From: Ruegeria atlantica
Lineage (GTDB): Bacteria; Pseudomonadota; Alphaproteobacteria; Rhodobacterales; Rhodobacteraceae
Length of the DNA: 64,000 nucleotides
Assembly (NCBI RefSeq): GCF_001458195.1
Contig: NZ_CYPU01000031.1
Coordinates: 1-64,000 of the forward strand
Direction: 5' to 3'
Below the pieces are notes generated by a model, which worked only from the letters and a program-made list of their open reading frames with translations, was not told the DNA's origin and did no database searches. Both the position numbers and the translations under genes were made by a program. Positions 34,664 to 43,645 of this stretch are shown piece by piece (within the stretch, counting starts at the first letter, position 1; the number at the start of each line of letters is the position of its first letter).

Positions 34664-36505
34664 CTACACTCCAAATTTTTCGCGGCTCAGGTCCTGTATC
34701 TGTCCCCACAGCGACTTGAATTCCGGTGTGTTTCCCGCGGCGTAGTGGAAGTTCTTCATAAGACCTGTGAGCTGGGTGAACACCTGACGCACTTCACCCT
34801 TATCTTCGAATTCCGCAGTTGATTGCGTAACATCATAGATCAGCTTGAACGTCATCTTCTGACGCTCCAGCGGGACGGTTGCGTCGACTTTGTCAAAGGC
34901 ATCCTGCTGTAGGTACACCATGTCCACGAACAGCGCTTTTTGCTGCGTGACGAAGTCCTCGATGGTGACACCTTCTTCGCCGGTCACCTGCATCATCTGG
35001 TCGACCTGTTCGCCTTTTTCAATCAGGGCCAGCAGATCGCGCACCTTGCCTGTCCAACCGGGCTCAGCGTTCTTGTCGTACCAATCCGAGAGCTGATCGG
35101 TGTATCGCGACCAGCTAAGCATTGGGTCAACCGCAGGATAGAACCGTTTATAAGCCCGTTCCGAGGACAGGCCCAGAAAGCACTTCACGGTAGACAACGT
35201 GGACTGCGTCACAGGCTCGTCAAAATTGCCACCCGCTGGTGAAACCGTTCCAATCAGCGTCAGACTACCCAGATCGCCATCATTGGTCTTCATCGCTCCT
35301 GCGCGCTCGTACAGGCCCTTGATCGAGCTTTCCAGATAGGCAGGGAAGCCCTCTTCCCCGGGGATTTCCTCCAGCTTGCCGGAGGTCTCGCGCATGGCTT
35401 GAGCCCAGCGGCTGGTGCTGTCAGCGATCAACAGCACGTCATAGCCCATCTGGCGGTAATACTCGCCCAGGGTGATGCCGGTGAAGATCGAAGCCTCACG
35501 TGCCGCTACAGGCATGGAAGAGGTGTTACAGATGATGATCGTCCGATCCATCAAACTGCCGCCCGACATCGGGTCGGTCATCTTGGGGAATTCGTGGATC
35601 GTTTCCACCACCTCGCCCGCACGCTCACCGCAGGCCACCACGATCACGATATCCACTTTGGAGTTCCGAGCGATCAGGTTTTGCAGCACGGTTTTGCCCG
35701 CACCGAACGGGCCGGGAATACAGGCCGTGCCACCGCGCGCTATGGGGAAAAACGTGTCGATCAGGCGTTGCGAGGTCAGCACGGGTTCCGTTGGGTACAA
35801 CCGTTCCGACAGGGCGCGTTTCAGGATGGTTTCAGGTAACGGTCGTCGTACCGGCCACTTTTGGCACAGGGTCAGCGTGTGCTCCCCACCCTGCTCGTCT
35901 TCAAGACGCGCGACAATCTCGTGGATCGAGGCTGCACCTTTCTGTACCCACACAACATTGTAGTCGCCGACCCAGTTGAAAGGCAGCATGATTTTGTGGG
36001 TAAACCGGCCTTCGGGAACAGTACCGATGCTGTCGCCGGCCTTGACCATATCGCCAACTTTGACTGTGGGAGTGAAAGACCATTTTGCCTGATCATCCAG
36101 CGGCGCAACATCCGCCCCGCGCGGCAGGAAAGTCCCGAACTCGGCCGCAACCTTGGTCAAAGGCGATTGCAGGCCGTCAAAGACCTGCCCCACAAGCCCC
36201 GGCCCAAGTTCGACCGAAAGCAGCTGTCCTGACTGTTCAACCGGATCACCAACCGCTACGCCGTCCGTGCTTTCGTAGACCTGAACGTCGGCAGTATCGC
36301 CGCGCACGCGCAGCACCTCAGCCTTTAGGCGTTCCTGACGCCCGCCCGGGCCCGGACGGGTAGGAAGGATGAACACGACCTCGTTCTTGACCAGTTGTCC
36401 CGGAACGCCGGCGGCGTCTTGGTTGGCCTGAATTCTCACAAGCCCTTCCTGGACAGAGACAACGCGGGCGGTTGCGGTTTGAACCGAAGATGTTTGGGCA
36501 GTCAT
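34664..36505 (-). CDS. atpA: V/A-type ATPase catalytic subunit A
   Basis: The 613-residue subunit has the Walker A loop GPFGAGKT at residues 265-272, the arginine/serine loop DVLLIADSTSRWAQAMRE near 358-374, and the V-type-specific non-homologous region before it (about 120-200, with PRGADVAPLDDQAKWSF). The length matches V/A-type A subunits, not F-type alpha/beta. It hydrolyses or makes ATP with subunit B. It is last in the operon and overlaps the DUF2764 gene by four bases. Treat the symbol as the A-subunit of a V-type enzyme, not the F-type alpha. Confidence 0.95.
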   Translation of the reverse strand: MTAQTSSVQTATARVVSVQEGLVRIQANQDAAGVPGQLVKNEVVFILPTRPGPGGRQERLKAEVLRVRGDTADVQVYESTDGVAVGDPVEQSGQLLSVELGPGLVGQVFDGLQSPLTKVAAEFGTFLPRGADVAPLDDQAKWSFTPTVKVGDMVKAGDSIGTVPEGRFTHKIMLPFNWVGDYNVVWVQKGAASIHEIVARLEDEQGGEHTLTLCQKWPVRRPLPETILKRALSERLYPTEPVLTSQRLIDTFFPIARGGTACIPGPFGAGKTVLQNLIARNSKVDIVIVVACGERAGEVVETIHEFPKMTDPMSGGSLMDRTIIICNTSSMPVAAREASIFTGITLGEYYRQMGYDVLLIADSTSRWAQAMRETSGKLEEIPGEEGFPAYLESSIKGLYERAGAMKTNDGDLGSLTLIGTVSPAGGNFDEPVTQSTLSTVKCFLGLSSERAYKRFYPAVDPMLSWSRYTDQLSDWYDKNAEPGWTGKVRDLLALIEKGEQVDQMMQVTGEEGVTIEDFVTQQKALFVDMVYLQQDAFDKVDATVPLERQKMTFKLIYDVTQSTAEFEDKGEVRQVFTQLTGLMKNFHYAAGNTPEFKSLWGQIQDLSREKFGV

Positions 36506-37194
36506 GCGCTTACTCTCTCAAAATCGAAATCTGCGACATTGCTCATGGCTTGCTGGGCTAGCTTCTCAAATCTTGCGGCCGCGTTCTGCGGGTTGCTTTG
36601 CGCCCAGCGATCGAAAATGTTCCAGATCAAGACATAGATGGCCACGGCCTCAAAATCGAACAGGTGACGGGCGGCGTGTCGTTTCAATTGCGTATGGCTG
36701 ACTGACAGCAGCAGTCGTTCCAGACCCAAGGGGTCCTCGGCCTCAAGCAACTGGCGTGCTTCCTTGATCCACGGCATCGCCGTGGACAGACGGAAATCTG
36801 GGTCACCCCAATTGGCGGGGATGTGACGGCTCCAAAGTCCAAACCCATACGCACCGGACGGTGGATTGCCACCCTGCCCGCGCAGGCGCAATGCCGCAAC
36901 AACAGTACGCAGGTCCATCCGTTCAAGGAACAGGCTGCGCAAAGATGATTGCGGGATTTCGGCCAACGCTTGTTTGCACCTCAATACAGCCTGCGCGTCA
37001 GTGACATCCATGTCATATGCGCTCCAATTCAGAGCATGTTCCATAACCTTCAGAACCTTAGCGTCCTCGGGCGTCAGCGCCTTAAGGCGACGATCCAGCC
37101 GCAGCCGCGACAGCGGAGGTTGTTTGGCCACGAACAACCGCTCAGAGCCTGGCAGGCTGCTGATCAGGGCGATATAGGCGTCTTGGTCAGACAT
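36502..37194 (-). CDS. DUF2764-type protein in V-ATPase operon (putative stalk subunit)
   Basis: This 230-residue protein lies between subunits E and A, exactly where DUF2764 genes sit in spirochaete and Bacteroides V-type operons. Its own sequence is divergent: YIALISSLPGSERLF at the start resembles the family opening (short SLP motif), and the rest is largely helical (ALNWSAYDMDVTDAQAVLRCKQAL; WIKEARQLLEAEDPLGLERLLL). I assign it mainly by position. A role analogous to the C/d stalk subunit is inferred. It overlaps the A gene by four bases; E ends one base before. Confidence 0.65.
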   Translation of the reverse strand: MSDQDAYIALISSLPGSERLFVAKQPPLSRLRLDRRLKALTPEDAKVLKVMEHALNWSAYDMDVTDAQAVLRCKQALAEIPQSSLRSLFLERMDLRTVVAALRLRGQGGNPPSGAYGFGLWSRHIPANWGDPDFRLSTAMPWIKEARQLLEAEDPLGLERLLLSVSHTQLKRHAARHLFDFEAVAIYVLIWNIFDRWAQSNPQNAAARFEKLAQQAMSNVADFDFERVSA

Positions 37195-37195
37195 C

Positions 37196-37873
37196 TCAGC
37201 GGATCACACCTTCCAGCACGGCGCGAAACCGGGGCTGCAGATGCTCCATCAGCAACGAGGCGACCGCCTTGTCTGTTAGATCAAGTACAACGCCCTGATC
37301 TTCGGCCCTCACGCGGATACCGCCCTGCGCGTCATCCGATGCATGCAGCTCTACCTGTTCACGCAAAATGTCGGCTGTCAGGCCGAGGACGTATTTAGTC
37401 AGCTTACCGGATTGAATGTCATCGGCGTTCTGCTTGATGTCTTCTTGCGTTGCGACTTTGGCGGGCAGAATGACCTGCACCTTGCCATCCAGGTTGACGC
37501 CTTCGGATTCGCGGCCGACGACCTCCAAAATCATCTGTTTCAGCAGGCCCGGCTCAGCCATTTCCTTGGTCACCAGACGTTCAACATCTTCGCGAAACCG
37601 GTCGGTCAATCCACCCTTCATGGTCAAAACCGCGTCACGCATGGCGGTGTTAAGCGCCTCTTCCCCAGCAGCGCGATATTTGTCGGAATCGGTGCGCGCC
37701 TTTTTTTGATAATCGTCCGCCTCGCGTTTGGCATCCGCCAGAATTTTGGCGGCTTCGGCCTTGGCGTCAGTGCGCAGTTTTTCGGCGTCGGCCTGACCAG
37801 CAGCCACGCCATCGTTGCGCAGCTTGTCGATCAGTACATCCACGCCATGAGAAATCATGCCATCCTGTGCCAT
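37196..37873 (-). CDS. atpE: V/A-type ATPase peripheral stalk subunit E
   Basis: The 225-residue protein starts with ATG at 37873, sharing a base with the subunit K stop (TGATG). Residues 15-75 form a long charged helix (EKLRTDAKAEAAKILADAKREADDYQKKAR), typical for subunit E of the peripheral stalk, followed by a globular C-terminus ending LLMEHLQPRFRAVLEGVIR. It links the membrane sector to the catalytic head. Next gene is one base away, so the operon is tightly packed. Confidence 0.85.
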   Translation of the reverse strand: MAQDGMISHGVDVLIDKLRNDGVAAGQADAEKLRTDAKAEAAKILADAKREADDYQKKARTDSDKYRAAGEEALNTAMRDAVLTMKGGLTDRFREDVERLVTKEMAEPGLLKQMILEVVGRESEGVNLDGKVQVILPAKVATQEDIKQNADDIQSGKLTKYVLGLTADILREQVELHASDDAQGGIRVRAEDQGVVLDLTDKAVASLLMEHLQPRFRAVLEGVIR

Positions 37874-38316
37874 CAACTGATCCCCGCGCTAATGACAAGG
37901 GCAAAGACAAAGGCGAACACGCCAAACCCTTCGATGATCGCTGCCGGGGCGAGCGCCAGGCCAAAGATCTCGGGCTTTTCCTTGGTGGCGTTGATCGCTG
38001 CAGCACAGGCCCGACCCTGCCAGATCCCGCAATACATCAATGCGATGCCCGACAGGATACCAATCCCGAACAAGCCGCCCGCGTTTTCGGGTGTTACGTC
38101 TCGGTTTAAGGTAAACATGATGACGATGCCGTAAATCACCATGGTCGACGGGAAGGCCGATACGCCGACAAAGCGCCCATAGCCGCCTTCGGTTTCTGTC
38201 ATGGCGCCAATACTGGCCATGCCAGCGATGGAGCACCCGATCGCGCTGGAGGCCGCGCCCAACGCCATAGGCGCGTAAATGCCCAGCCAACCCAATGTCA
38301 AAACAAGCTCATTCAT
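37873..38316 (-). CDS. atpK: V/A-type ATPase proteolipid subunit K
   Basis: The 147-residue protein has four membrane helices in two hairpins, the 16-kDa V-type proteolipid layout. The ion-carrying carboxylate is E129 in the last helix (AAIIEGFGVF); the second helix has no acidic residue (FPSTMVIYG). Compared with the sodium-binding K subunit of Enterococcus hirae (T64, Q65, Q110, E139), this protein keeps threonine 58, glutamine 100 and glutamate 129 but has methionine 59 where the second ligand glutamine would be. So sodium coupling is doubtful and proton coupling is plausible. It is coupled to I by an ATGA overlap. Confidence 0.9.
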   Translation of the reverse strand: MNELVLTLGWLGIYAPMALGAASSAIGCSIAGMASIGAMTETEGGYGRFVGVSAFPSTMVIYGIVIMFTLNRDVTPENAGGLFGIGILSGIALMYCGIWQGRACAAAINATKEKPEIFGLALAPAAIIEGFGVFAFVFALVISAGIS

Positions 38317-40109
38317 TCCTGAACCTCCTTGCGGGCGAACGGGCGAAAGACAACGCCTTCGTCCGGCATACCCCATTTAAAGAATTCGATGTAATTGAGA
38401 CGTAATCCATGGACGACGCCGCTCATCATGGCGAGGGCGAAGTTGAGAATGTGGCCGATGATCAGGATCAGCAGGGCAAACAGTACGCCCAGCCCCTTGA
38501 GGGACTGCATCACCGACCCCGCCAGATCGTTAAATGTGATCGCCAACGAGGCCGAGGCCAGCCCAAGTGCAAACAGGCGCATGTAGCTAAGGACATCGCC
38601 AAATGCACCCATCGCCCCGGCAAGGCTTTGCAGCCCTTCAATCAGACGCCATAGCCAGTCGGTAGGTTTCTTGATGGCCCGCTCGCTTGAGAACCAGACG
38701 ATGGCCAGAACCCCGACCCCCATCAGCAGCGCGCCGGGCGCCGGAGAATTGCCCTTCATGTAACTGAGCCATAGGACAAATCCCCCGATCAAGGCGGCGA
38801 TCCAGCCTAGGTTGGCTATAGCCTTTCGGCAGCCCCATGCCGCACGGGCGGCAAGCGCATTGGCCAGCACCAGATGCAATACCCCAACGACAATCGAAAC
38901 CATCATCATCGCGCCGAAATTGTTGAGATCGAGCACTTGGAGCTTGGCCCAGATTGATCCGTCTGCCGGCGATACGCCGAAATAGCTGCCGACTAATATG
39001 CCGTACAGGATCGTCGCCCCCGAGATGATCACGCCAAAGCGTCGCCAGGAACGCTCATGTGGTGTGCGATCAAGCCGTTTCCAAAACAACAAAAGCCCCG
39101 CCAAGATAATTGCCCCGTACCCCGCATCGGCCACGATCATCGCAAAGAAGATCGCGAACGAAACGGCGACAATGACACTGGGGTCCCAATCCTTGTAACC
39201 CGGCACTTGATAAAACAGCGCTAAGTCTGCAGCAGCAATGCGCTTTTCTGGTTGTTCCAACAAGGTAGGCGGGCTGTCTTCGGGGCCGGGTTCTTCAATC
39301 AGCACAGCGGCATCCTTGGCGTTTGCCATGTCCAGAACCGCATCTATACGATCCTCGGGCACCCAGCCCTGAAGGGCAAACATCGCCTCTTCGTCGCGCA
39401 CCTTTTGCGTGGCATGGGCCAGCTCAGCCGCGCTTTCGGCAACCGAAAGGTTCCGGCGCATCAGTGTTAGGTATCGGGTTTGCGCAACGCGTTCAGCCTC
39501 AAGCGCTTCGATCGCGATCTCGGCTTCTTCCAGTTGTGCCTCAAGCTCGTGAATGGGCAATGATCCGGTGTGCGTGCGCGGAACCGGAAGGATATCGTCA
39601 TCCGGCTCATCCGGCACAATCAATACGGCGTAAATAAACCGGTGGTCCTGTTCGAGAATGGCCCAGGGTATATCCAATGCCTCCAGCGCATCGCGATGTT
39701 TGAGCGGCAGTTGATAGAACCACAGCCGGTTCCCCGCCAAAACATCGTCTGGTGGAAAATCCAGATCGCCCCAAGGGCGCACCTGTGCAATTCGGTTGGC
39801 AAGAAAATCCCTGTGATCCGTCATGTCACGAGTGCGCTGCATCAAGTCCAGCACATCCCCGACGAATTGGTCCATGTCAAAACCGGGATCGCGCTGAATC
39901 TGTCGGCGCGGCTCGGACACATCATTCAGGAATCGGAGTGCCTTATAGGCATTGCGCGCGCCGCGCTCACTGATCTTTTCCGGCTCAGAGGGGGGCGGGG
40001 CCAGAGGCAAAACGTGCATGCACCCCAGTTCCTGCAGCGCCTCAAGGGTCGCAGCCTTCTGGCCTGCCCGCCCGACCAGTGACAGTTTTTTGAGCCTCGC
40101 AACACTCAC
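38313..40109 (-). CDS. atpI: V/A-type ATPase membrane subunit I (a-subunit)
   Basis: The 598-residue protein has a soluble N-terminal half (about 1-315) with two long helices (LEAQLEEAEIAIEALEAERVAQ) and a C-terminal membrane half with seven or eight helices from about residue 320 (PSVIVAVSFAIFFAMIVADAGYG). This is the a/I subunit that forms the ion half-channels against the proteolipid ring. The conserved region GAFGDVLSYMRLFALGLASASLAITFN contains the essential arginine (YMRLF). It overlaps D and K by four bases each. Confidence 0.93.
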   Translation of the reverse strand: MSVARLKKLSLVGRAGQKAATLEALQELGCMHVLPLAPPPSEPEKISERGARNAYKALRFLNDVSEPRRQIQRDPGFDMDQFVGDVLDLMQRTRDMTDHRDFLANRIAQVRPWGDLDFPPDDVLAGNRLWFYQLPLKHRDALEALDIPWAILEQDHRFIYAVLIVPDEPDDDILPVPRTHTGSLPIHELEAQLEEAEIAIEALEAERVAQTRYLTLMRRNLSVAESAAELAHATQKVRDEEAMFALQGWVPEDRIDAVLDMANAKDAAVLIEEPGPEDSPPTLLEQPEKRIAAADLALFYQVPGYKDWDPSVIVAVSFAIFFAMIVADAGYGAIILAGLLLFWKRLDRTPHERSWRRFGVIISGATILYGILVGSYFGVSPADGSIWAKLQVLDLNNFGAMMMVSIVVGVLHLVLANALAARAAWGCRKAIANLGWIAALIGGFVLWLSYMKGNSPAPGALLMGVGVLAIVWFSSERAIKKPTDWLWRLIEGLQSLAGAMGAFGDVLSYMRLFALGLASASLAITFNDLAGSVMQSLKGLGVLFALLILIIGHILNFALAMMSGVVHGLRLNYIEFFKWGMPDEGVVFRPFARKEVQE

Positions 40110-40711
40110 GACAAAGCCTCCTGCGCATGTTTGCGTTTCGAGATTTTAGAGCGCACGACGGCCTGCATCTGCTCATCGCTCAGATAGATACGGATTTTCT
40201 TAATGTTGGCTTTGGCGCGCGGGATCAGAACCTTTTCGAACAGATTGACACGCTGGGTGATGGTGGCCACGGCCTTGTCGAATATCTTCACCCGCTCTTC
40301 GGCCACTTTGACCCGTAGACGCGCCTCGATCATATCGTGCAGCAACCGAGCCGCAGCATCGACCCAGTGGGGTTTGGCCAAATAGGAATACGGACGCACG
40401 GCAACCTCAATCCGGTCCAGCGCGGGCATCGTGACCCCCACGACGTTTACCTCTTTGACTTGGTAGTCCTTCAACTCAACCAACCCGTCCAGATCAACGC
40501 CTTGCTGCGCCAGCATCGGCAGTTTTTCTCCAACCTTTTGCGCCAGTTCCTGCACCTCATCCTGAAGGCGCTGCACATCTTCGCGCGCCTTCGCGCGCTC
40601 GGCCATCAATTGCTGACGCTTAAGGTCCAGCGATGGCAGGAACCGCTCATAGCTTTTCAGCTGCGTCTGCTCGCGCGCGAGCGACGATTTATTCAGCTGC
40701 AACCGCGCCAT
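40106..40711 (-). CDS. atpD: V/A-type ATPase central stalk subunit D
   Basis: The 201-residue protein starts at ATG 40711 (the upstream ATG at 40717 sits against AAAGG, too close). Residues 5-75 and 115-195 are long antiparallel helices (KSSLAREQTQLKSYERFLPSLDLKRQQLMAERAK in outline, and VEKVLIPRAKANIKKIRIYLSDEQ near the end), the subunit D coiled coil that forms the rotor axle. Its 5' end overlaps subunit B by 23 bases. Confidence 0.92.
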   Translation of the reverse strand: MARLQLNKSSLAREQTQLKSYERFLPSLDLKRQQLMAERAKAREDVQRLQDEVQELAQKVGEKLPMLAQQGVDLDGLVELKDYQVKEVNVVGVTMPALDRIEVAVRPYSYLAKPHWVDAAARLLHDMIEARLRVKVAEERVKIFDKAVATITQRVNLFEKVLIPRAKANIKKIRIYLSDEQMQAVVRSKISKRKHAQEALS

Positions 40712-42050
40712 CGGCATCCTTTGGGAAATATTTGTCGATCAGGGTTTGCTTCATCAGCAATTGCTCGGGCGCGAAGCACTCCGCCAGAGTTTTCCAGCCC
40801 AGATCCAGCGCATCTTCGAGCGGGATCGAAACGTTGATGTCCATGAAGCGCGCTTTGAACAAAGCACCGAACTTCAGCAACTGGTGGTCATAGTCCGAAA
40901 GGTCGAACGCCATCGCCTGTTTCTGCGCGGCGTCTCGGCTTTCGGAATAGAACCGGATCATGGTGTTCATGATCTGACTGTGGTCCTCCCGCGTAGTTTT
41001 GCCGATCACGTTCTGCTTGAGCCGCGACAGGCTGCCGAACGGGTCAATCACGCCCGAATGCAGATAGATCTGCCCCTCGGTGATATAGCCCGTGTTATCC
41101 GGCACAGGATGGGTCACGTCATTACCGGGCATCGTCGTCACGGTCAGCACAGTGACCGATCCGCCCTTGGCATAATCACAGGCTTTTTCGTACCGGCGGG
41201 CCAATTGGGAATAGAGGTCACCCATATACCCACGCTGCGACGGCACGCGTTCCTGGCTGATCCCAACCTCTTTCATCGCATCGGCATAAGCGGTCATATC
41301 GGTCAGCAGGACCAGAACGCGCTTGCCTTCTTCCACCGCGAATTTTTCGGCCACGGCCAGCGCCATATCGGGTACTAGCAGCCGTTCGACCAGCGGATCC
41401 ATCGCCTGGTTGACGAACATCACGGTGCGGGAAAACACGCCCGCATCCTCAAAGGACGTCCTAAAGGTAAAGTAGTCGTCAAAGATCAACCCTAGCCCGC
41501 CGAACACCACGATATCCGCGTCCGCCTGAACACCAATTCTGCTGAGGAACGCGTTAAACGGCTCACCCGAGACCGAAAAAATCGGGATTTTCTGACTTTC
41601 GACCAACGTGTTGAACACGTCGATCATGGGCACATCGGTTCGGATCATCTTGTTGGGAACGGCGCGTTCCGCAGGGTTCACGGTCGGCCCGCCGATATCC
41701 ACGCGCGTCTCAGACGACAGGTTAGGTCCACCATCAATAGATACACCCGCGCCGTCAAAAACGCGGCCCAGTATGTTCTGTGAATATGGCGTCTGCATCG
41801 GGTGGCCCAGGAACGTCGCCGTGGCCTCAGTCGAGATGCCCTTGGTGCCGGAAAACACCTGCAGGGTGACAACATCCCGGTCAATGAAAATGGCCTGCGC
41901 CAGTGTCTTGTGGCCGTCCACGGTTTCGATTACGGCCAGATCATTGAAACGCACTGCTGCGTCGGTCGACCCGCCCAGAGGCACCCTGACCTTTATTGTG
42001 TCTCCGACTATCTCAAGAACACGCGTGTATTTCAAAAGACTTCCGGACAT
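40689..42050 (-). CDS. atpB: V/A-type ATPase regulatory subunit B
   Basis: The 453-residue protein is the non-catalytic nucleotide subunit: VEIVGDTI-type start (RVLEIVGDTIKVRVPLGG), SVSGEPFNAFLSRIGVQ in place of a Walker A loop, VLVLLTDMTAYADAMKEVG and the region QRGYMGDLYSQLARRYEKA. The loop lacks the GKT lysine/threonine, as expected of B. It is the first gene of the operon. Upstream (42051-42241) are two palindromes near the likely promoter. Confidence 0.94.
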   Translation of the reverse strand: MSGSLLKYTRVLEIVGDTIKVRVPLGGSTDAAVRFNDLAVIETVDGHKTLAQAIFIDRDVVTLQVFSGTKGISTEATATFLGHPMQTPYSQNILGRVFDGAGVSIDGGPNLSSETRVDIGGPTVNPAERAVPNKMIRTDVPMIDVFNTLVESQKIPIFSVSGEPFNAFLSRIGVQADADIVVFGGLGLIFDDYFTFRTSFEDAGVFSRTVMFVNQAMDPLVERLLVPDMALAVAEKFAVEEGKRVLVLLTDMTAYADAMKEVGISQERVPSQRGYMGDLYSQLARRYEKACDYAKGGSVTVLTVTTMPGNDVTHPVPDNTGYITEGQIYLHSGVIDPFGSLSRLKQNVIGKTTREDHSQIMNTMIRFYSESRDAAQKQAMAFDLSDYDHQLLKFGALFKARFMDINVSIPLEDALDLGWKTLAECFAPEQLLMKQTLIDKYFPKDADGAVAAE

Positions 42051-42121
42051 TGCTCATCCTCGGTCGTTAAAGGTGTTTTTGAAATCAACGCCCCGAAATA
42101 ACTTGGCGTTTTTTGCAATCT

Positions 42122-42151
42122 TAAGCTCAGCTTACAACGAATTCATGAATT
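42122..42151. promoter_or_regulatory. Two palindromes upstream of the V-ATPase operon
   Basis: TAAGCT (42122-42127) and AGCTTA (42129-42134) surround one C, and AATTCATGAATT (42140-42151) is a perfect 12-base palindrome. Both lie 70-100 bases before the subunit B start, in the only gap long enough for its promoter. They could be operators; the regulator is unknown. Confidence 0.4.
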
Positions 42152-42241
42152 GGCAAATGAGGATGTCTTAGTTGCGGCAAAGGAGACAAATGTCGCTTCT
42201 GGTGACCAAAAACTGATGGTATTTTGGCGCCCAGGGACGGT

Positions 42242-43645
42242 TCACCACCCCCTGCGCCCAAAGAGGGATTGCAGCCGGCTTTGTCCGGCAAATGGATCAA
42301 CCTCTGTTGGCGCAGTCAGGCCCGAGACAACGCCGCGCACCATTACCCAGCAGATTGCAGCAAATATCACACCGCCCAGCGCCTGCCCCAACAACACCCC
42401 CGGAGCGCCAGCCAAATAGGCCCCGGCGACCGCAAAGGGCCACGTGCCCAGCGTATGTCGCCCCCAGTTAACCCACGTGGAATAAATGGGATAGCCAAGG
42501 TTGTTAAAGCTTGCATTCGCAACGAAGATCACCCCGTTGAAGAAGGACGCCAAGGCCAGCGGTCCGCAGAACAGATAGATCAGCGCCCGCGTCTCGCCTT
42601 GGGCCTGAAACAAGTCGGCGATGGGGGCACGCAGGACAAACAGCACCGCCGCCATCAGAACCACATAGACGGCGGTGAATTTTACACCTGCCAGAAATGC
42701 GCCCTTCACCCGATCATACTGCCCTGCCCCAAAGTTCTGCCCCACGATCGGGCCTATGGCCCCGGACAGTGCAAACACGACGGAAAAGGCAACAGGCATC
42801 AGCCGTCCTATTACGGCCATGCCTGCCACGGCATCGGTGCCAAACTGCGCAACCTCACGGATCACGATGGCGTTGCCGACCGGCGTGGCGACATTGGTCA
42901 GAACCGCCGGTATCGCAATCGCCCGCACCGGCTGGAGGTCTTCCCTCAAGTGCCTCAACGACGGTCGCGCAAATCCACGGTGCACGCGCACGGCGGGCCG
43001 GACCGCTGCTATCAGCATACAGATACGCGCAATGACCGAGGCAATCGCCGCCCCATCCAGGCCAAGACCAACAGCAAAGATCAGGATCGGATCCAAAATT
43101 GCGTTTGCCAGCCCGCCGTAAATCGTAGCCTGCATGGACCGGCGCGCATCACCGTGCGCACGCAACACAGCCATACCCGTCATTGCCGCAGCCATCACCC
43201 ACATGGTCGGCAGAATGATGCTGACATACCGTGCGGCCAATTGCAGAACCTCACCCTGCGCGCCCAGCAAAGACAGCAGAAACTTGATATTAATCATGAC
43301 CATGGCAGACACAATCAATCCCATCAAAATACCAAGAAGAGCAACGCTGGTTCCGAATTGCCGGGCTTTTCCGGGCCGCCCGGCCCCCAACTCGCGGGCG
43401 ACAAGAGCCCCGGCTGCGATGGACAGCCCCACATTGATCGAGTTGGTGAAAAACAAAAGCGTGCCCGCATAGCCGACCGCTGCGGCCAACGCGTCGTTGC
43501 CCAGCATCGAGATGAACACCATGTCCACGAAATCCACGGCAAAGATTGCCATAAGACCAATGCTGGTGGTCAGCGACATTCGGGTCACATGCCGCATCAG
43601 ACTGCCGGTCAAAAAGACAGCCATGCCCTTGGGTTGTTTTGTCAT
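42242..43645 (-). CDS. MATE-family efflux transporter
   Basis: The 467-residue protein has about 12 membrane helices and the MATE pattern, with two related halves: FLTGSLMRHVTRMSLTTSIGLMAIF at the start and IGRLMPVAFSVVFALSGAIGPIVGQNFGAGQYDRV in the second half. It probably exports drugs or metabolites using a cation gradient; substrates cannot be read. I start it at ATG 43645 (longer frame to 43762 has no support). Its 3' end is 191 bases from the V-ATPase promoter, convergent in layout with nothing else. Confidence 0.92.
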   Translation of the reverse strand: MTKQPKGMAVFLTGSLMRHVTRMSLTTSIGLMAIFAVDFVDMVFISMLGNDALAAAVGYAGTLLFFTNSINVGLSIAAGALVARELGAGRPGKARQFGTSVALLGILMGLIVSAMVMINIKFLLSLLGAQGEVLQLAARYVSIILPTMWVMAAAMTGMAVLRAHGDARRSMQATIYGGLANAILDPILIFAVGLGLDGAAIASVIARICMLIAAVRPAVRVHRGFARPSLRHLREDLQPVRAIAIPAVLTNVATPVGNAIVIREVAQFGTDAVAGMAVIGRLMPVAFSVVFALSGAIGPIVGQNFGAGQYDRVKGAFLAGVKFTAVYVVLMAAVLFVLRAPIADLFQAQGETRALIYLFCGPLALASFFNGVIFVANASFNNLGYPIYSTWVNWGRHTLGTWPFAVAGAYLAGAPGVLLGQALGGVIFAAICWVMVRGVVSGLTAPTEVDPFAGQSRLQSLFGRRGW

